NCBI GenBank assembly: GCA_934394595.1
Contig: CAKRRX010000093.1
Location: 1-9,980, forward strand
Origin: an uncultured Blautia sp.
GTDB lineage: Bacteria > Bacillota > Clostridia > Lachnospirales > Lachnospiraceae
Direction of reading: 5' to 3'
DNA length: 9,980 nucleotides
This document shows positions 1 through 6,401 of the stretch, piece by piece (within the stretch, counting starts at the first letter, position 1; every line of letters begins with the position of its first letter). Below the pieces are notes generated by a model. It ran no database searches and was not told the DNA's origin. It was given only the letters and a program-made list of their open reading frames with translations. Both the position numbers and the translations under genes were made by a program.

Positions 1-1
1 T

Positions 2-1039
2 TTATTTATAAACAACGATTCCTTTCTTTTTGATTTCTCTCTTTTCCAGCTTTGCAAACGCATCCAGAATATTATCAAATTCGAAATAATCAGAAATATA
101 ATCTTTCAGATCAATAACACCTGTCTTCAGCCATGCAAGAATCTGGTTGGTAGCAATTCCTTCTTCTACTTTGCTTGGGAACTGCTGGAACTGAAGCTGC
201 CAGTTATATGGTGCCTTGGACCAGTCAAGCTCCATGGAGCATTTTGGTGCGATACCATAGCAGCACATTTTACCGCCGTCACAGATATATTCCATGGAAG
301 AATTAATCAGAGGAAGAAGTCCTACAGCATCCAGTACGAACTGAACACCATCCGGGCAGATCTTATGGATTTCCTCATTTGGATCACAGTTTTTGCTGTT
401 AAATGCATAGTCAGCACCTTTCGCAAGGGCATCCTCTACCTTCTCGTCTACCATATCAAAAGCAATGATCGGATGAACTCCAAGAAGACTCATGAAACGG
501 ATAAAGGTAAGGCCTACAGGGCCACATCCAAATACTGCAATACTGTTATTTTCTTTGATACCAAAACGTTTGATAGAGCTGAGTACTTCGCGTAAAGTAA
601 CAATCATAGCTGCATCTACCGGATCCACAAAATCCGGGAGAATTGTCTGTGCATAAGCACATTCCGGTGCTGCTTCGCTTCCGAAAGCTGCTGCGTCATT
701 TACCACTGCATACTCACTGTATCCACCCCAGGCAGAACCCAGTTCTCCATATTTTTCCGGATCTGGATCTACAAACGGAAGCAGTACTTTGTCGCCAATA
801 TGATAGGTCTTTACATCAGCACCCACTTCAACAACTTCTCCCACTGCTTCATGTCCAAGCATCAGAGGATACTGATCCATGTCTACTCCTTTGAAGGTAC
901 GGTGAATCAATTTCGCATCTGTACCATTACAGATTCCACAGCTGATCGTCTTTACAAGTGCCTGTTTGCTATTGTAAGATGGCTTCGGTATTTCTTTTAC
1001 TTCCAGAGAACCATCTTTGTTTACTACTAAAGTCTTCAT
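2..1039 (-). CDS. Zinc-type medium-chain alcohol/polyol dehydrogenase
   Basis: This is a 345-residue medium-chain dehydrogenase, probably cytoplasmic and NAD(H)-dependent, oxidising a sugar, polyol or sugar-derived alcohol. The N-terminal GroES-like domain carries the catalytic-zinc motif CGICNGTD (Cys37) and GHEAVG (His63-Glu64). The Rossmann domain has GCGPVG at 171-176 and Asp195 at the end of the second strand, which favours NAD over NADP. The four-cysteine structural-zinc lobe of classical members is absent: the stretch around residues 85-110 has no cysteine. The usual Glu-Pro third ligand near residue 147 reads Val-Thr. An in-frame GTG lies at 1054, but a GAGGAG site at 1052-1047, 7 nt before the ATG at 1039, decides the start. 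The gap to the kinase stop is 15 nt, so it is the fifth gene of the sugar operon. The substrate cannot be read from sequence. Confidence 0.9.
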   Translation of the reverse strand: MKTLVVNKDGSLEVKEIPKPSYNSKQALVKTISCGICNGTDAKLIHRTFKGVDMDQYPLMLGHEAVGEVVEVGADVKTYHIGDKVLLPFVDPDPEKYGELGSAWGGYSEYAVVNDAAAFGSEAAPECAYAQTILPDFVDPVDAAMIVTLREVLSSIKRFGIKENNSIAVFGCGPVGLTFIRFMSLLGVHPIIAFDMVDEKVEDALAKGADYAFNSKNCDPNEEIHKICPDGVQFVLDAVGLLPLINSSMEYICDGGKMCCYGIAPKCSMELDWSKAPYNWQLQFQQFPSKVEEGIATNQILAWLKTGVIDLKDYISDYFEFDNILDAFAKLEKREIKKKGIVVYK

Positions 1040-1054
1040 ACCAATTCTCCTCAC

Positions 1055-2563
1055 TTATCTCATCACTGGCTTTAATGCCTGATATACCTCTTCAAATGTC
1101 TCTCGTAACGGTGTATATATTTCTTTACTTTTAAGATCTGGTTCCACTTTGGACTGTACTTCAATGAACTTGTCAATAGCTGAGAAATCCTTGTAAATAC
1201 CGCTTCCAACACCGGCAATTACAGCTGCTCCCATAGAACCGGCTTCTTCAAGATATTTGGGAACCAGCACATTGCATCCGAAGATATCTGCAATTCCTCT
1301 ACGCCACTGGCTGCTTCTTGCCGCACCTCCGATCAGAAGGATCTCTTCGATTTTCTCATCGCGGCCAAGAATATCAAAACAGATTCCCAGATTCATGATT
1401 ATTCCTTCCATCACACTGCGCAAAATCTGCTCACGTGTAGTGGTTGCCGTTATTCCATAGAATACTCCCTTGGCATCCGGATTCCATCGAGGTGCTCTCT
1501 CTCCCAGAAGATATGGTAAAAACACCACCCCGCCAGCTCCCGGTTCACAGGATGCAATTCTCTCATTCATAATTTCATAGGGAGAGCATCCCTTCTCCTG
1601 TGCCATACGGATTTCCTCATGGCAAAGGGTCTCTTTCATCCATTTATATGAGCCGCCGGCATACTGCATAGTACCATTTGGTGAATACATCCCCGGTACT
1701 GCATGTGCCCAGCACACGATTCTTCTCTGCTCATCCAGAACTGGCTTCTCAGATGTGCCTGCAACCCATGCGGAAGTTCCAAGACAACAGTATGCACTGC
1801 CTGGCTTCACACAGCCAGCACCTACATTTCCGGCAACACCATCTCCTGCTCCCATGACAACCTTCGTCTGCGTGGACAGTCCGGTAAGAGCTGCGGCCTC
1901 CGATGTAACCTCTCCTACAACAAAAGTAGATTCCACGATCTCAGGAAGCTTATCCGGATCAATTCCAGATGCAGCTACAATTTCCTCTGACCATTTTCTG
2001 CCGGCCAGATCAAAACAAGTCATACTGTTTGCATCGGAACAGTCTGTATAAAACTTTCCGGTAAGTCTGAATACAATATAATCTTTTGCATTCAGGAATT
2101 TATATGTATTCTCGTAGATTTCCGGCTCATTTTCCTTCAGCCACATTGCTTTCTGGATTCCATAAGATGCAGTATTTCTGTGTCCTACAATGTGGTAAAA
2201 ACGATCATCATCAATCTTCTCTGCCAGCTGTGCAGACTGCTTCTGGGCTCTCTGATCTGCCCAGATAATTGCACGGTGCAGCGGATTTCCCTGTCTGTCA
2301 ACTGGAAGACATCCCATCATCTGGCCACTGAAACTGATAGCACGGACATCCCCTCCATCAATGTGATATGCAGATAACAGATCCCTGGTAGAGCCACAAA
2401 CTGCGCCCCACCAGTCATTTGCATCCTGCTCTGCCCACAGAGGATGATCATAATATACATCGTAAGGATAAGTACGGCTTCCGATCATGGTTCCATCGGT
2501 TTTAAACAAAGTCGCCTTATTTCCGGATGTTCCAAGATCATGGGCTAATATATAATCTGCCAT
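1055..2563 (-). CDS. FGGY-family carbohydrate kinase (xylulokinase-like)
   Basis: This 502-residue cytoplasmic kinase should phosphorylate a sugar, ketose or polyol with ATP. Family features are the N-terminal phosphate loop HDLGTSGNK (residues 8-16), SGQMMG (79-84), WADQR (101-105), the catalytic-base segment GAGDGVAGNVGAG (Asp241), LGTSAW (261-266), and the C-terminal ATP-site segments IGGAARSSQW (411-420) and EAGSMGAA (440-447). Full length matches the family. Xylulokinases usually have SGQMHG at the sugar contact; here the His is Met83. The residue after Asp241 is Gly rather than Asn. I therefore call it xylulokinase-like and do not assign xylB. A strong AGGAGGG site lies at 2575-2569. 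It is the fourth gene of the operon, 23 nt after the SMP-30 gene. Neighbouring dehydrogenase and aldolase genes suggest its product is a sugar phosphate for aldol cleavage. Confidence 0.92.
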   Translation of the reverse strand: MADYILAHDLGTSGNKATLFKTDGTMIGSRTYPYDVYYDHPLWAEQDANDWWGAVCGSTRDLLSAYHIDGGDVRAISFSGQMMGCLPVDRQGNPLHRAIIWADQRAQKQSAQLAEKIDDDRFYHIVGHRNTASYGIQKAMWLKENEPEIYENTYKFLNAKDYIVFRLTGKFYTDCSDANSMTCFDLAGRKWSEEIVAASGIDPDKLPEIVESTFVVGEVTSEAAALTGLSTQTKVVMGAGDGVAGNVGAGCVKPGSAYCCLGTSAWVAGTSEKPVLDEQRRIVCWAHAVPGMYSPNGTMQYAGGSYKWMKETLCHEEIRMAQEKGCSPYEIMNERIASCEPGAGGVVFLPYLLGERAPRWNPDAKGVFYGITATTTREQILRSVMEGIIMNLGICFDILGRDEKIEEILLIGGAARSSQWRRGIADIFGCNVLVPKYLEEAGSMGAAVIAGVGSGIYKDFSAIDKFIEVQSKVEPDLKSKEIYTPLRETFEEVYQALKPVMR

Positions 2564-2586
2564 TATTTCCCTCCTGATCTTCAGAT

Positions 2587-3585
2587 TTATTTTTCAAGAT
2601 CCAGCTCTGCCATGGTTGCTGGCATTTCATGCTGTGTATTTACCTTTGTCTCATCTGTAACAAGATCAAAACAGCTTGCAACAATCTTACCCTGCCAGAT
2701 AATCGGCTCACCTGGCTGATCCAGTTCTCCATGTAATCCATCGCAGTCAGGTGACTGAGCGATTCTTCTTACATTACGGTCTTTGTCTACCATTACAATG
2801 GCATTGTTATTAAAGTCTGCGATGTAAAGATTTCCTGTACTTTCATCCATGATCATACCATCTGTGGATTTCAGCTCATCATAATTCTGTGCATATACTT
2901 CCTTGTCGATCATATCGCCTTTTTCATCCAGACGGATCTTCCATACCTCACCGTCTCCGAAGTTTCCAACATACATATTTCCCTTGGAATCGATTTCAAT
3001 ACCATCTGCTCCATACTGGCAGGCTGGATTCCTGGTCACAAATGTGGTAAAAATATACTCATCATCCATTGTGTTTGTGATCTGAATATCCTTTGCATCA
3101 AGAGGAAAACGATATACGCAGCTTACAAGCTTTCCGGAAGGATCTTCAACTTTGGTAAGGTAACTCTGTGTAACATACATATAATCTTTGTAGATTCTGA
3201 CTCCGTTTGGATGCTCCATACCATCTGCGATAGTATACCAGTCTTTTACATTGCCGTCTTCGTCAAAGATTACTTTGAGCAAACGGCCCTTCCATGCCAG
3301 CTCTTCTTTTCCTGACCATGCCTGATTATCACAGATATACATATTCCATTCTTTGTCAAATGCGATACCCATATTGCGGGCAATACCAGTCTCTGGGTGT
3401 ACCGGAACATCAAACCATTTGGAAATATTCTTATCTTTGTCAATACGAATCACACAACCGGACATATTATCATCAGCGTAGTTCGGACAGGATACGATCA
3501 GATTGCCGTCCTTATCAATCTCCATACCGTCTGGTGTGCATACATATTCTTCTGGTAAAAGTGTAAATAATCTGGATGTCTGCAT
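2587..3585 (-). CDS. SMP-30/gluconolactonase-like beta-propeller protein
   Basis: This 332-residue protein resembles the SMP-30/gluconolactonase/LRE family of metal-dependent sugar lactonases. Repeated propeller blades are visible as recurring segments of the type D-G-(I/M)-x-(I/M)-D-x-x-G-N-(L/M)-Y: near residues 19-30, then GADGIEIDSKGNMYVGNFG in the middle, then TDGMIMD with GNLYIADFNNNAI. HPNGV supplies the conserved Asn of the metal site and ADGIEID the conserved Asp. There is no signal peptide, so it is cytoplasmic. The frame is open further upstream to 3657, but that start would overlap deoC by 71 nt. An AGGAGG site at 3600-3595, 9 nt before the ATG at 3585, fixes the start. Only 1 nt separates it from the deoC stop, and its ribosome site lies inside deoC, so translational coupling is likely. 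A lactonase beside a dehydrogenase suggests a sugar-oxidation step. A binding-only propeller cannot be excluded. Confidence 0.85.
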   Translation of the reverse strand: MQTSRLFTLLPEEYVCTPDGMEIDKDGNLIVSCPNYADDNMSGCVIRIDKDKNISKWFDVPVHPETGIARNMGIAFDKEWNMYICDNQAWSGKEELAWKGRLLKVIFDEDGNVKDWYTIADGMEHPNGVRIYKDYMYVTQSYLTKVEDPSGKLVSCVYRFPLDAKDIQITNTMDDEYIFTTFVTRNPACQYGADGIEIDSKGNMYVGNFGDGEVWKIRLDEKGDMIDKEVYAQNYDELKSTDGMIMDESTGNLYIADFNNNAIVMVDKDRNVRRIAQSPDCDGLHGELDQPGEPIIWQGKIVASCFDLVTDETKVNTQHEMPATMAELDLEK

Positions 3586-3586
3586 A

Positions 3587-4273
3587 TTATTTAGCCTCCT
3601 CAAACTCATTACAGATTTTAATACTGTTGCTAGTTCCGATACGCTCTGCTCCTGCATCGATCATAGCTTTGCAGGTCTCCCAGTCACGGATTCCACCGGC
3701 AGCTTTTACTTTAACGTCATCGCCAACTGTTTCTTTCATAAGACGTACATCCTCTGGTGTTGCTCCGGATGTACCGAATCCTGTACTTGTTTTAATGAAA
3801 TCTGGTTTTACTTCTTTTGCAATAAGAGCGGCTCTCTTAATCTCTTCTTTGGTAAGGTAGCAGTTCTCAAAGATTACCTTGCTAAGTACATTATGCTTTC
3901 TGCAGATGCCTACAATGGTCTCCATCTCTTTTTTGATATACTCGTCATTGCCCATTTTCAGCTGGCCGATATTCAGTACATAATCAATTTCATCTGCACC
4001 TTCTTCAATGGCTTTCTCTGTCTCAAATGCCTTTGTCTCAATAGTAGTCTGTCCCAGAGGGAAAGAAATTGCTGCACCTACATGCACCTTTGTCCCTGCA
4101 AGAAGCTTCTTGCAAAGCTTAACCGGTACAGAGTTGATTGCAACCATTGCAAAACCGTTTTCCCTTGCCTCGCCACAAAGCTTCTCAAAATCTGCATCTG
4201 TTGCATATGCCTTTAAAAAAGTGTGGTCCATCATTCCTGCAAGCTGCTCTCTTGTAATTTCATTGCTTTTCAT
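3587..4273 (-). CDS. deoC: Deoxyribose-phosphate aldolase family protein (DeoC-type)
   Basis: This is a 228-residue class I (Schiff-base) aldolase. Canonical DeoC cleaves 2-deoxyribose 5-phosphate to glyceraldehyde 3-phosphate and acetaldehyde. Catalytic residues are present: the Schiff-base Lys161 in KTSTGFGTSGAT, the second lysine Lys190 in VKAAGGIR, and Asp97 in EIDYVLNIG. MDHTFLK near residue 15 and FPLG at 71-74 are also typical. Some active-site surroundings differ from the common bacterial form: AINS replaces the usual C-V-N-P near residue 46, and ISFPLG replaces IGFPLG. With a glycosidase, lactonase, FGGY kinase and dehydrogenase as operon partners, and no nucleoside phosphorylase or phosphopentomutase, its true substrate may be another deoxy- or keto-sugar phosphate. 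The AAGGAGG site is at 4289-4283, 9 nt before the ATG, and 27 nt separate it from the upstream hydrolase gene. Family is certain; substrate is less so. Confidence 0.93.
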   Translation of the reverse strand: MKSNEITREQLAGMMDHTFLKAYATDADFEKLCGEARENGFAMVAINSVPVKLCKKLLAGTKVHVGAAISFPLGQTTIETKAFETEKAIEEGADEIDYVLNIGQLKMGNDEYIKKEMETIVGICRKHNVLSKVIFENCYLTKEEIKRAALIAKEVKPDFIKTSTGFGTSGATPEDVRLMKETVGDDVKVKAAGGIRDWETCKAMIDAGAERIGTSNSIKICNEFEEAK

Positions 4274-4300
4274 TTTATATATCCTCCTTATAACCTGTAT

Positions 4301-5257
4301 TCAGGCTTTTTTAACTTTTTGTGCAGCATTTTCCATCAAAAGGAAAAATGCCTGTCCCTCCGGTGCAAAACCGGCTTTATCAAATGTTGGGGCTCCGCAG
4401 ACATCTGCTACAAAGCCAAACTCATTTACTTTACTTTCTGCTGCCTGACGAAGCTTGTCTGCTGTGACAAGATACTTCTCATCCAGCCACCCCTCAGAAA
4501 CTCCCCGGTATATGAAATAGGCTGCCATCTGGGAAAGGTTGGTCTCTACAAATGTAGCGGGATCATCCACCACATCATGGAAAAATCCATCCGGCCGCAT
4601 GTATTTTAAGAGAGTATCCAGTAATCTGGTACCCTTCAAGATCAGCTCTTCTCTGTCTCCCGCATATTCTTCCGGAAGATGTTCCAGCATTCTTGGAATC
4701 GCTGCCAGTGTCCATCCATTTCCTACTCCCCAATGTGCTTTTCTTGTGTAAGACTTCGCCTCATCATTCCACTGATGGCACAAAAGACCTGCTTCCTGAT
4801 CGTAAAGAGCTGCCCAGTAGCCATTCCACTGCTTCATGGCCTCCTCATATTCCCCCTCCACTGCAAGATATGGCGGAAACATATAAAAAGAATCTGCCCA
4901 GAACTCTTTGGTTCTTGTAAGATGATATACAATTCCGGCTTCATTTCTTGGGGCTCTTTCCAACGCCCATTTGCGAAGTTCCTGACGGCCCTTACCCAAA
5001 AACTCATTTCCGGTAAGCTCACAGGCTTTTTTTAATCCCTCTCCTATGCTACAGTGATCTGTCACACCGTCTGTCACTCCAATCACAGCTGCACGGCCGT
5101 CTTCAATGCTTCGGTTGATGGACTCAAAGGCCATAGCACATACTGTGTCAAGCTGTCCCATTTCCAGGAATGCCTGCATGGTCACTCCCTGTTCCCAGGA
5201 ATAACGCTGCATGGATAATAAGGCTGTGGAAACCTTTTCTACAAGTGTATTGCCCAT
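4301..5257 (-). CDS. GH88/GH105-like unsaturated glycuronyl hydrolase
   Basis: This 318-residue protein has the (alpha/alpha)6-barrel signature of the Glyco_hydro_88/GH105 group (YteR/YesR-like). These enzymes hydrate the double bond of terminal unsaturated uronic acids left by polysaccharide lyases and so release the sugar. Visible landmarks are FWADSFYM (119-126), holding the putative catalytic Asp122, HWGVGNGWTLAAIPRMLE (175-192), and a C-terminal DGFFHDVVDD followed by FVETNLSQMAAYFIYRG, which matches the usual D-G-x-W-H and E-T-S-x-S-A-M region. There is no signal peptide, so it acts on imported oligosaccharides. The frame extends to 5302, but AAGGAG at 5270-5265, 7 nt before the ATG at 5257, supports the shorter start. 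It is the first structural gene after the regulator. Kdu-type genes for the released 4-deoxy-5-keto-uronate are not in the window. The substrate is unknown. Confidence 0.83.
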   Translation of the reverse strand: MGNTLVEKVSTALLSMQRYSWEQGVTMQAFLEMGQLDTVCAMAFESINRSIEDGRAAVIGVTDGVTDHCSIGEGLKKACELTGNEFLGKGRQELRKWALERAPRNEAGIVYHLTRTKEFWADSFYMFPPYLAVEGEYEEAMKQWNGYWAALYDQEAGLLCHQWNDEAKSYTRKAHWGVGNGWTLAAIPRMLEHLPEEYAGDREELILKGTRLLDTLLKYMRPDGFFHDVVDDPATFVETNLSQMAAYFIYRGVSEGWLDEKYLVTADKLRQAAESKVNEFGFVADVCGAPTFDKAGFAPEGQAFFLLMENAAQKVKKA

Positions 5258-5299
5258 GTACTTTCTCCTTGTTCTAAATATATTCTGTGATATCAGGGG

Positions 5300-5323
5300 C
5301 AAAAGGTCAAAAAACCTTTTGAC
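5300..5323 (-). repeat. Palindrome with two alternative stems in the hydrolase leader
   Basis: CAAAAGGT (5300-5307) pairs with ACCTTTTG (5314-5321), leaving a 6-nt loop. GTCAAAA (5306-5312) can instead pair with TTTTGAC (5317-5323). The two stems exclude each other. The element lies about 43 nt upstream of the hydrolase start and would be within its 5' leader. No U-run follows on the minus strand, so it is not a standard terminator. A related palindrome lies between fchA and folD (7307-7330), which suggests a dispersed intergenic repeat. Function is unknown. Confidence 0.5.
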
Positions 5324-5327
5324 TCTA

Positions 5328-5337
5328 ATATCGTTTT
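5328..5337 (-). repeat. AAAACGATAT box upstream of the hydrolase operon
   Basis: The minus strand reads AAAACGATAT. The same 10-mer occurs upstream of the GntR gene on the minus strand at 6278-6269, and its 9-bp core AAACGATAT recurs on the plus strand at 6236-6244. All three copies lie in the two regulatory regions that also hold the shared palindrome. It could be an accessory operator element or a CcpA-type half site. This copy has three mismatches to the cre consensus and is a poor match alone. Confidence 0.4.
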
Positions 5338-5349
5338 ATAAATGTAGTA

Positions 5350-5366
5350 ATGTAATGACATAATAA
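5350..5366 (-). promoter_or_regulatory. Probable GntR operator upstream of the sugar operon
   Basis: The minus strand reads TTATTATGTCATTACAT. This matches 15 of 17 bases of the site upstream of the regulator gene (plus strand TTGTTATGTCATAACAT, 6254-6270). It is an imperfect palindrome around a central base at 5358. It lies 93 nt upstream of the hydrolase start and just past the terminator of the regulator gene. That placement fits repression of the five-gene operon by the adjacent GntR protein. A TATTAT at 5365-5360 could be an overlapping -10 box, but I found no convincing -35 box, so the promoter itself is not called. Confidence 0.6.
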
Positions 5367-5377
5367 CTTTATAAAAT

Positions 5378-5401
5378 AGAGGGAATCTAACTTTTCCCTC
5401 T
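5378..5401 (-). terminator. Possible intrinsic terminator after the GntR gene
   Basis: Minus-strand AGAGGGAA (5401-5394) pairs with TTCCCTCT (5385-5378) across an 8-nt loop. The stem is followed by ATTTTAT, a short and interrupted U-rich tail. It lies 48 nt after the regulator stop codon and ahead of the putative operator of the next operon. The poor U-tract allows read-through, so the regulator and sugar genes may be partly co-transcribed. An 11-bp palindrome, TATACTGTATA at 5403-5413, lies just upstream and is unexplained. Confidence 0.5.
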
Positions 5402-5448
5402 GTATACTGTATAATAGTGATTCCAATGTCAGCTTCTCTACCGACATA

Positions 5449-6204
5449 TTATTGATTATCTACATAAATATTTACATCAAATTTACTTCGATCTCCCCGA
5501 TAACGAGCGATAGAATATTCAATAGGCTGATTCTGTCCATTATAGCCCACTGTGTGGAACAGCTGAATGGGCTTACCCTGCTTAATATCCATATACTTCA
5601 CATCTTCCCGGTCTGCTTCTGTGGCTTCTATGGTCCTGTGTACCATGCAGATCCGAGTCTCTTCCTTCTGGGATAAAACAGAGTACAGAGATTCTTTTCC
5701 AAAATCATGAGACATTACAAACTCGCAAGACTCATATGGCAGATAAGTCCGCAATGTAACGATTGCTTCCTGATCTGCATAACGCACTCTCTGAAGTATG
5801 ATCACGGAATCTGCAATCCTGATATTCAGGTTCTCCGCAATCTCCTCGGTGGCCGGCATCACAGACATGGTAATCACCTTCGTACTGGGAGTCATGTGAA
5901 GTCTGGAAATCTGTGCATTGTAGGATTCCAATCGCTTGATAAAGTCCTGTTTAAGTTTTGGCTTTGCTACAAAGGTACCCTTACTCTTAACACGGTATAA
6001 CCAGCCTTCATGGACCAACTCGGTAATGGCCTGACGCACTGTAGTCCTGCTGATGTCAAGAATTTCACAGAAATCCTGCTCCTTGGGAATCATAGAACCC
6101 TGTTCATATGTGCCGGACTTGATATTGTCCAAAATAGCTGTCTTTAGCTGATAGTATAACGGAACAGGAACATTCTTATCTAACTGTATTCCAATCTCAG
6201 TCAT
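5449..6204 (-). CDS. GntR-family transcriptional regulator (HutC-type, UTRA domain)
   Basis: This 251-residue DNA-binding regulator has an N-terminal winged helix (about 14-80), with PLYYQLK, IPKEQDFCEILDISRTTVRQ and the wing KSKGTFVAKP (73-82). A UTRA ligand-binding domain follows (about 100-246) and ends in the typical FDVNIYV. HutC-type GntR proteins usually act as repressors released by a sugar, sugar phosphate or related metabolite. It is expected to control itself and the downstream hydrolase-deoC-SMP30-kinase-dehydrogenase genes, because a palindrome downstream of its own promoter (6255-6269) is repeated before the hydrolase gene. The ribosome site AGAAGGG (6221-6215) is 10 nt from the ATG. 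It is transcribed in the same direction as the operon, from its own promoter behind the folD terminator. The ligand is unknown. Confidence 0.93.
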   Translation of the reverse strand: MTEIGIQLDKNVPVPLYYQLKTAILDNIKSGTYEQGSMIPKEQDFCEILDISRTTVRQAITELVHEGWLYRVKSKGTFVAKPKLKQDFIKRLESYNAQISRLHMTPSTKVITMSVMPATEEIAENLNIRIADSVIILQRVRYADQEAIVTLRTYLPYESCEFVMSHDFGKESLYSVLSQKEETRICMVHRTIEATEADREDVKYMDIKQGKPIQLFHTVGYNGQNQPIEYSIARYRGDRSKFDVNIYVDNQ

Positions 6205-6235
6205 AAGGATTCCGCCCTTCTGCTTTCTAGTTCAT

Positions 6236-6244
6236 AAACGATAT
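6236..6244 (+). repeat. AAACGATAT box, left arm of a 9-bp inverted repeat
   Basis: AAACGATAT here is the exact inverse of ATATCGTTT at 6269-6277. The two arms bracket the central palindrome of the regulator's leader. The third copy lies at 5328-5337. Confidence 0.45.
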
Positions 6245-6253
6245 ATCATTATG

Positions 6254-6270
6254 TTGTTATGTCATAACAT
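6254..6270 (+). promoter_or_regulatory. Probable GntR autoregulatory operator
   Basis: The core TGTTATGTCATAACA (6255-6269) is a perfect 15-bp palindrome around a central T at 6262. It begins about 12 nt downstream of the start point predicted from the promoter at 6316-6288, a classic roadblock position. A 15-of-17 match lies upstream of the hydrolase gene. Palindromes of this size with an odd centre are usual for GntR-family dimers. Confidence 0.65.
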
Positions 6271-6281
6271 ATCGTTTTCAT
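6267..6281 (-). promoter_or_regulatory. Candidate CcpA cre site overlapping the GntR operator
   Basis: The minus strand reads ATGAAAACGATATGT. Against the cre consensus WTGNAANCGNWNNCW it fails only at the penultimate position, where G replaces C. It sits at the expected transcription start and overlaps both the AAAACGATAT box and one arm of the operator. Catabolite repression of a sugar regulon is plausible, but the overlap with a repeated box gives a competing explanation. Confidence 0.35.
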
Positions 6282-6287
6282 GTGTTT

Positions 6288-6316
6288 AATATACTATTTT
6301 CTGCTCCGTTTGTCAA
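6288..6316 (-). promoter_or_regulatory. Sigma-A-type promoter of the GntR gene
   Basis: The -35 box TTGACA (6316-6311) is a perfect consensus. It is separated by 17 nt from a -10 box TATATT (6293-6288), which matches five of six. Transcription should start near 6281, about 77 nt before the start codon. The operator follows immediately. Confidence 0.8.
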
Positions 6317-6327
6317 TATCTGAATGC

Positions 6328-6364
6328 AAAAAAGCTCCCGGAAACAATTTTTCCAAGAGCTTTT
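6328..6364 (-). terminator. Strong intrinsic terminator of the fhs-fchA-folD operon
   Basis: Minus-strand AAAAGCTCTTGGAAA (6364-6350) pairs with TTTCCGGGAGCTTTT (6344-6330) through a 15-bp stem with two G-U pairs and a loop AATTG. The 3' arm runs into six consecutive T residues (6333-6328). It lies 37 nt after the folD stop. The plus strand also has a T-rich tail after the stem (6361-6371), so it could work in both directions. It separates the folate operon from the regulator's promoter. Confidence 0.88.
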
Positions 6365-6401
6365 GTTTTTTCACACAATATACTATGTTATAATTTCACA
6401 C

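Noticed and set aside
3586..3657. Upstream extension of the SMP-30 gene by 24 codons
   Set aside because: It would overlap deoC by 71 nt and lacks a ribosome site, while the ATG at 3585 has a strong AGGAGG 9 nt upstream.
3503..4216. 237-codon plus-strand open frame
   Set aside because: It lies antisense across deoC and the start of the SMP-30 gene. The peptide is cysteine- and phenylalanine-rich with no family resemblance, so it is a shadow of the real genes.
2..5257. AI-2 (Lsr) catabolic operon
   Set aside because: An FGGY kinase and a DeoC-related aldolase occur together, but there is no LsrG, LsrR or Lsr transporter, the aldolase is DERA-like rather than LsrF-like, and the regulator is GntR/UTRA.
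5258..5302. 15-codon N-terminal extension of the hydrolase
   Set aside because: The extension overlaps the palindromic leader and has no ribosome site. The ATG at 5257 has AAGGAG at the right distance.
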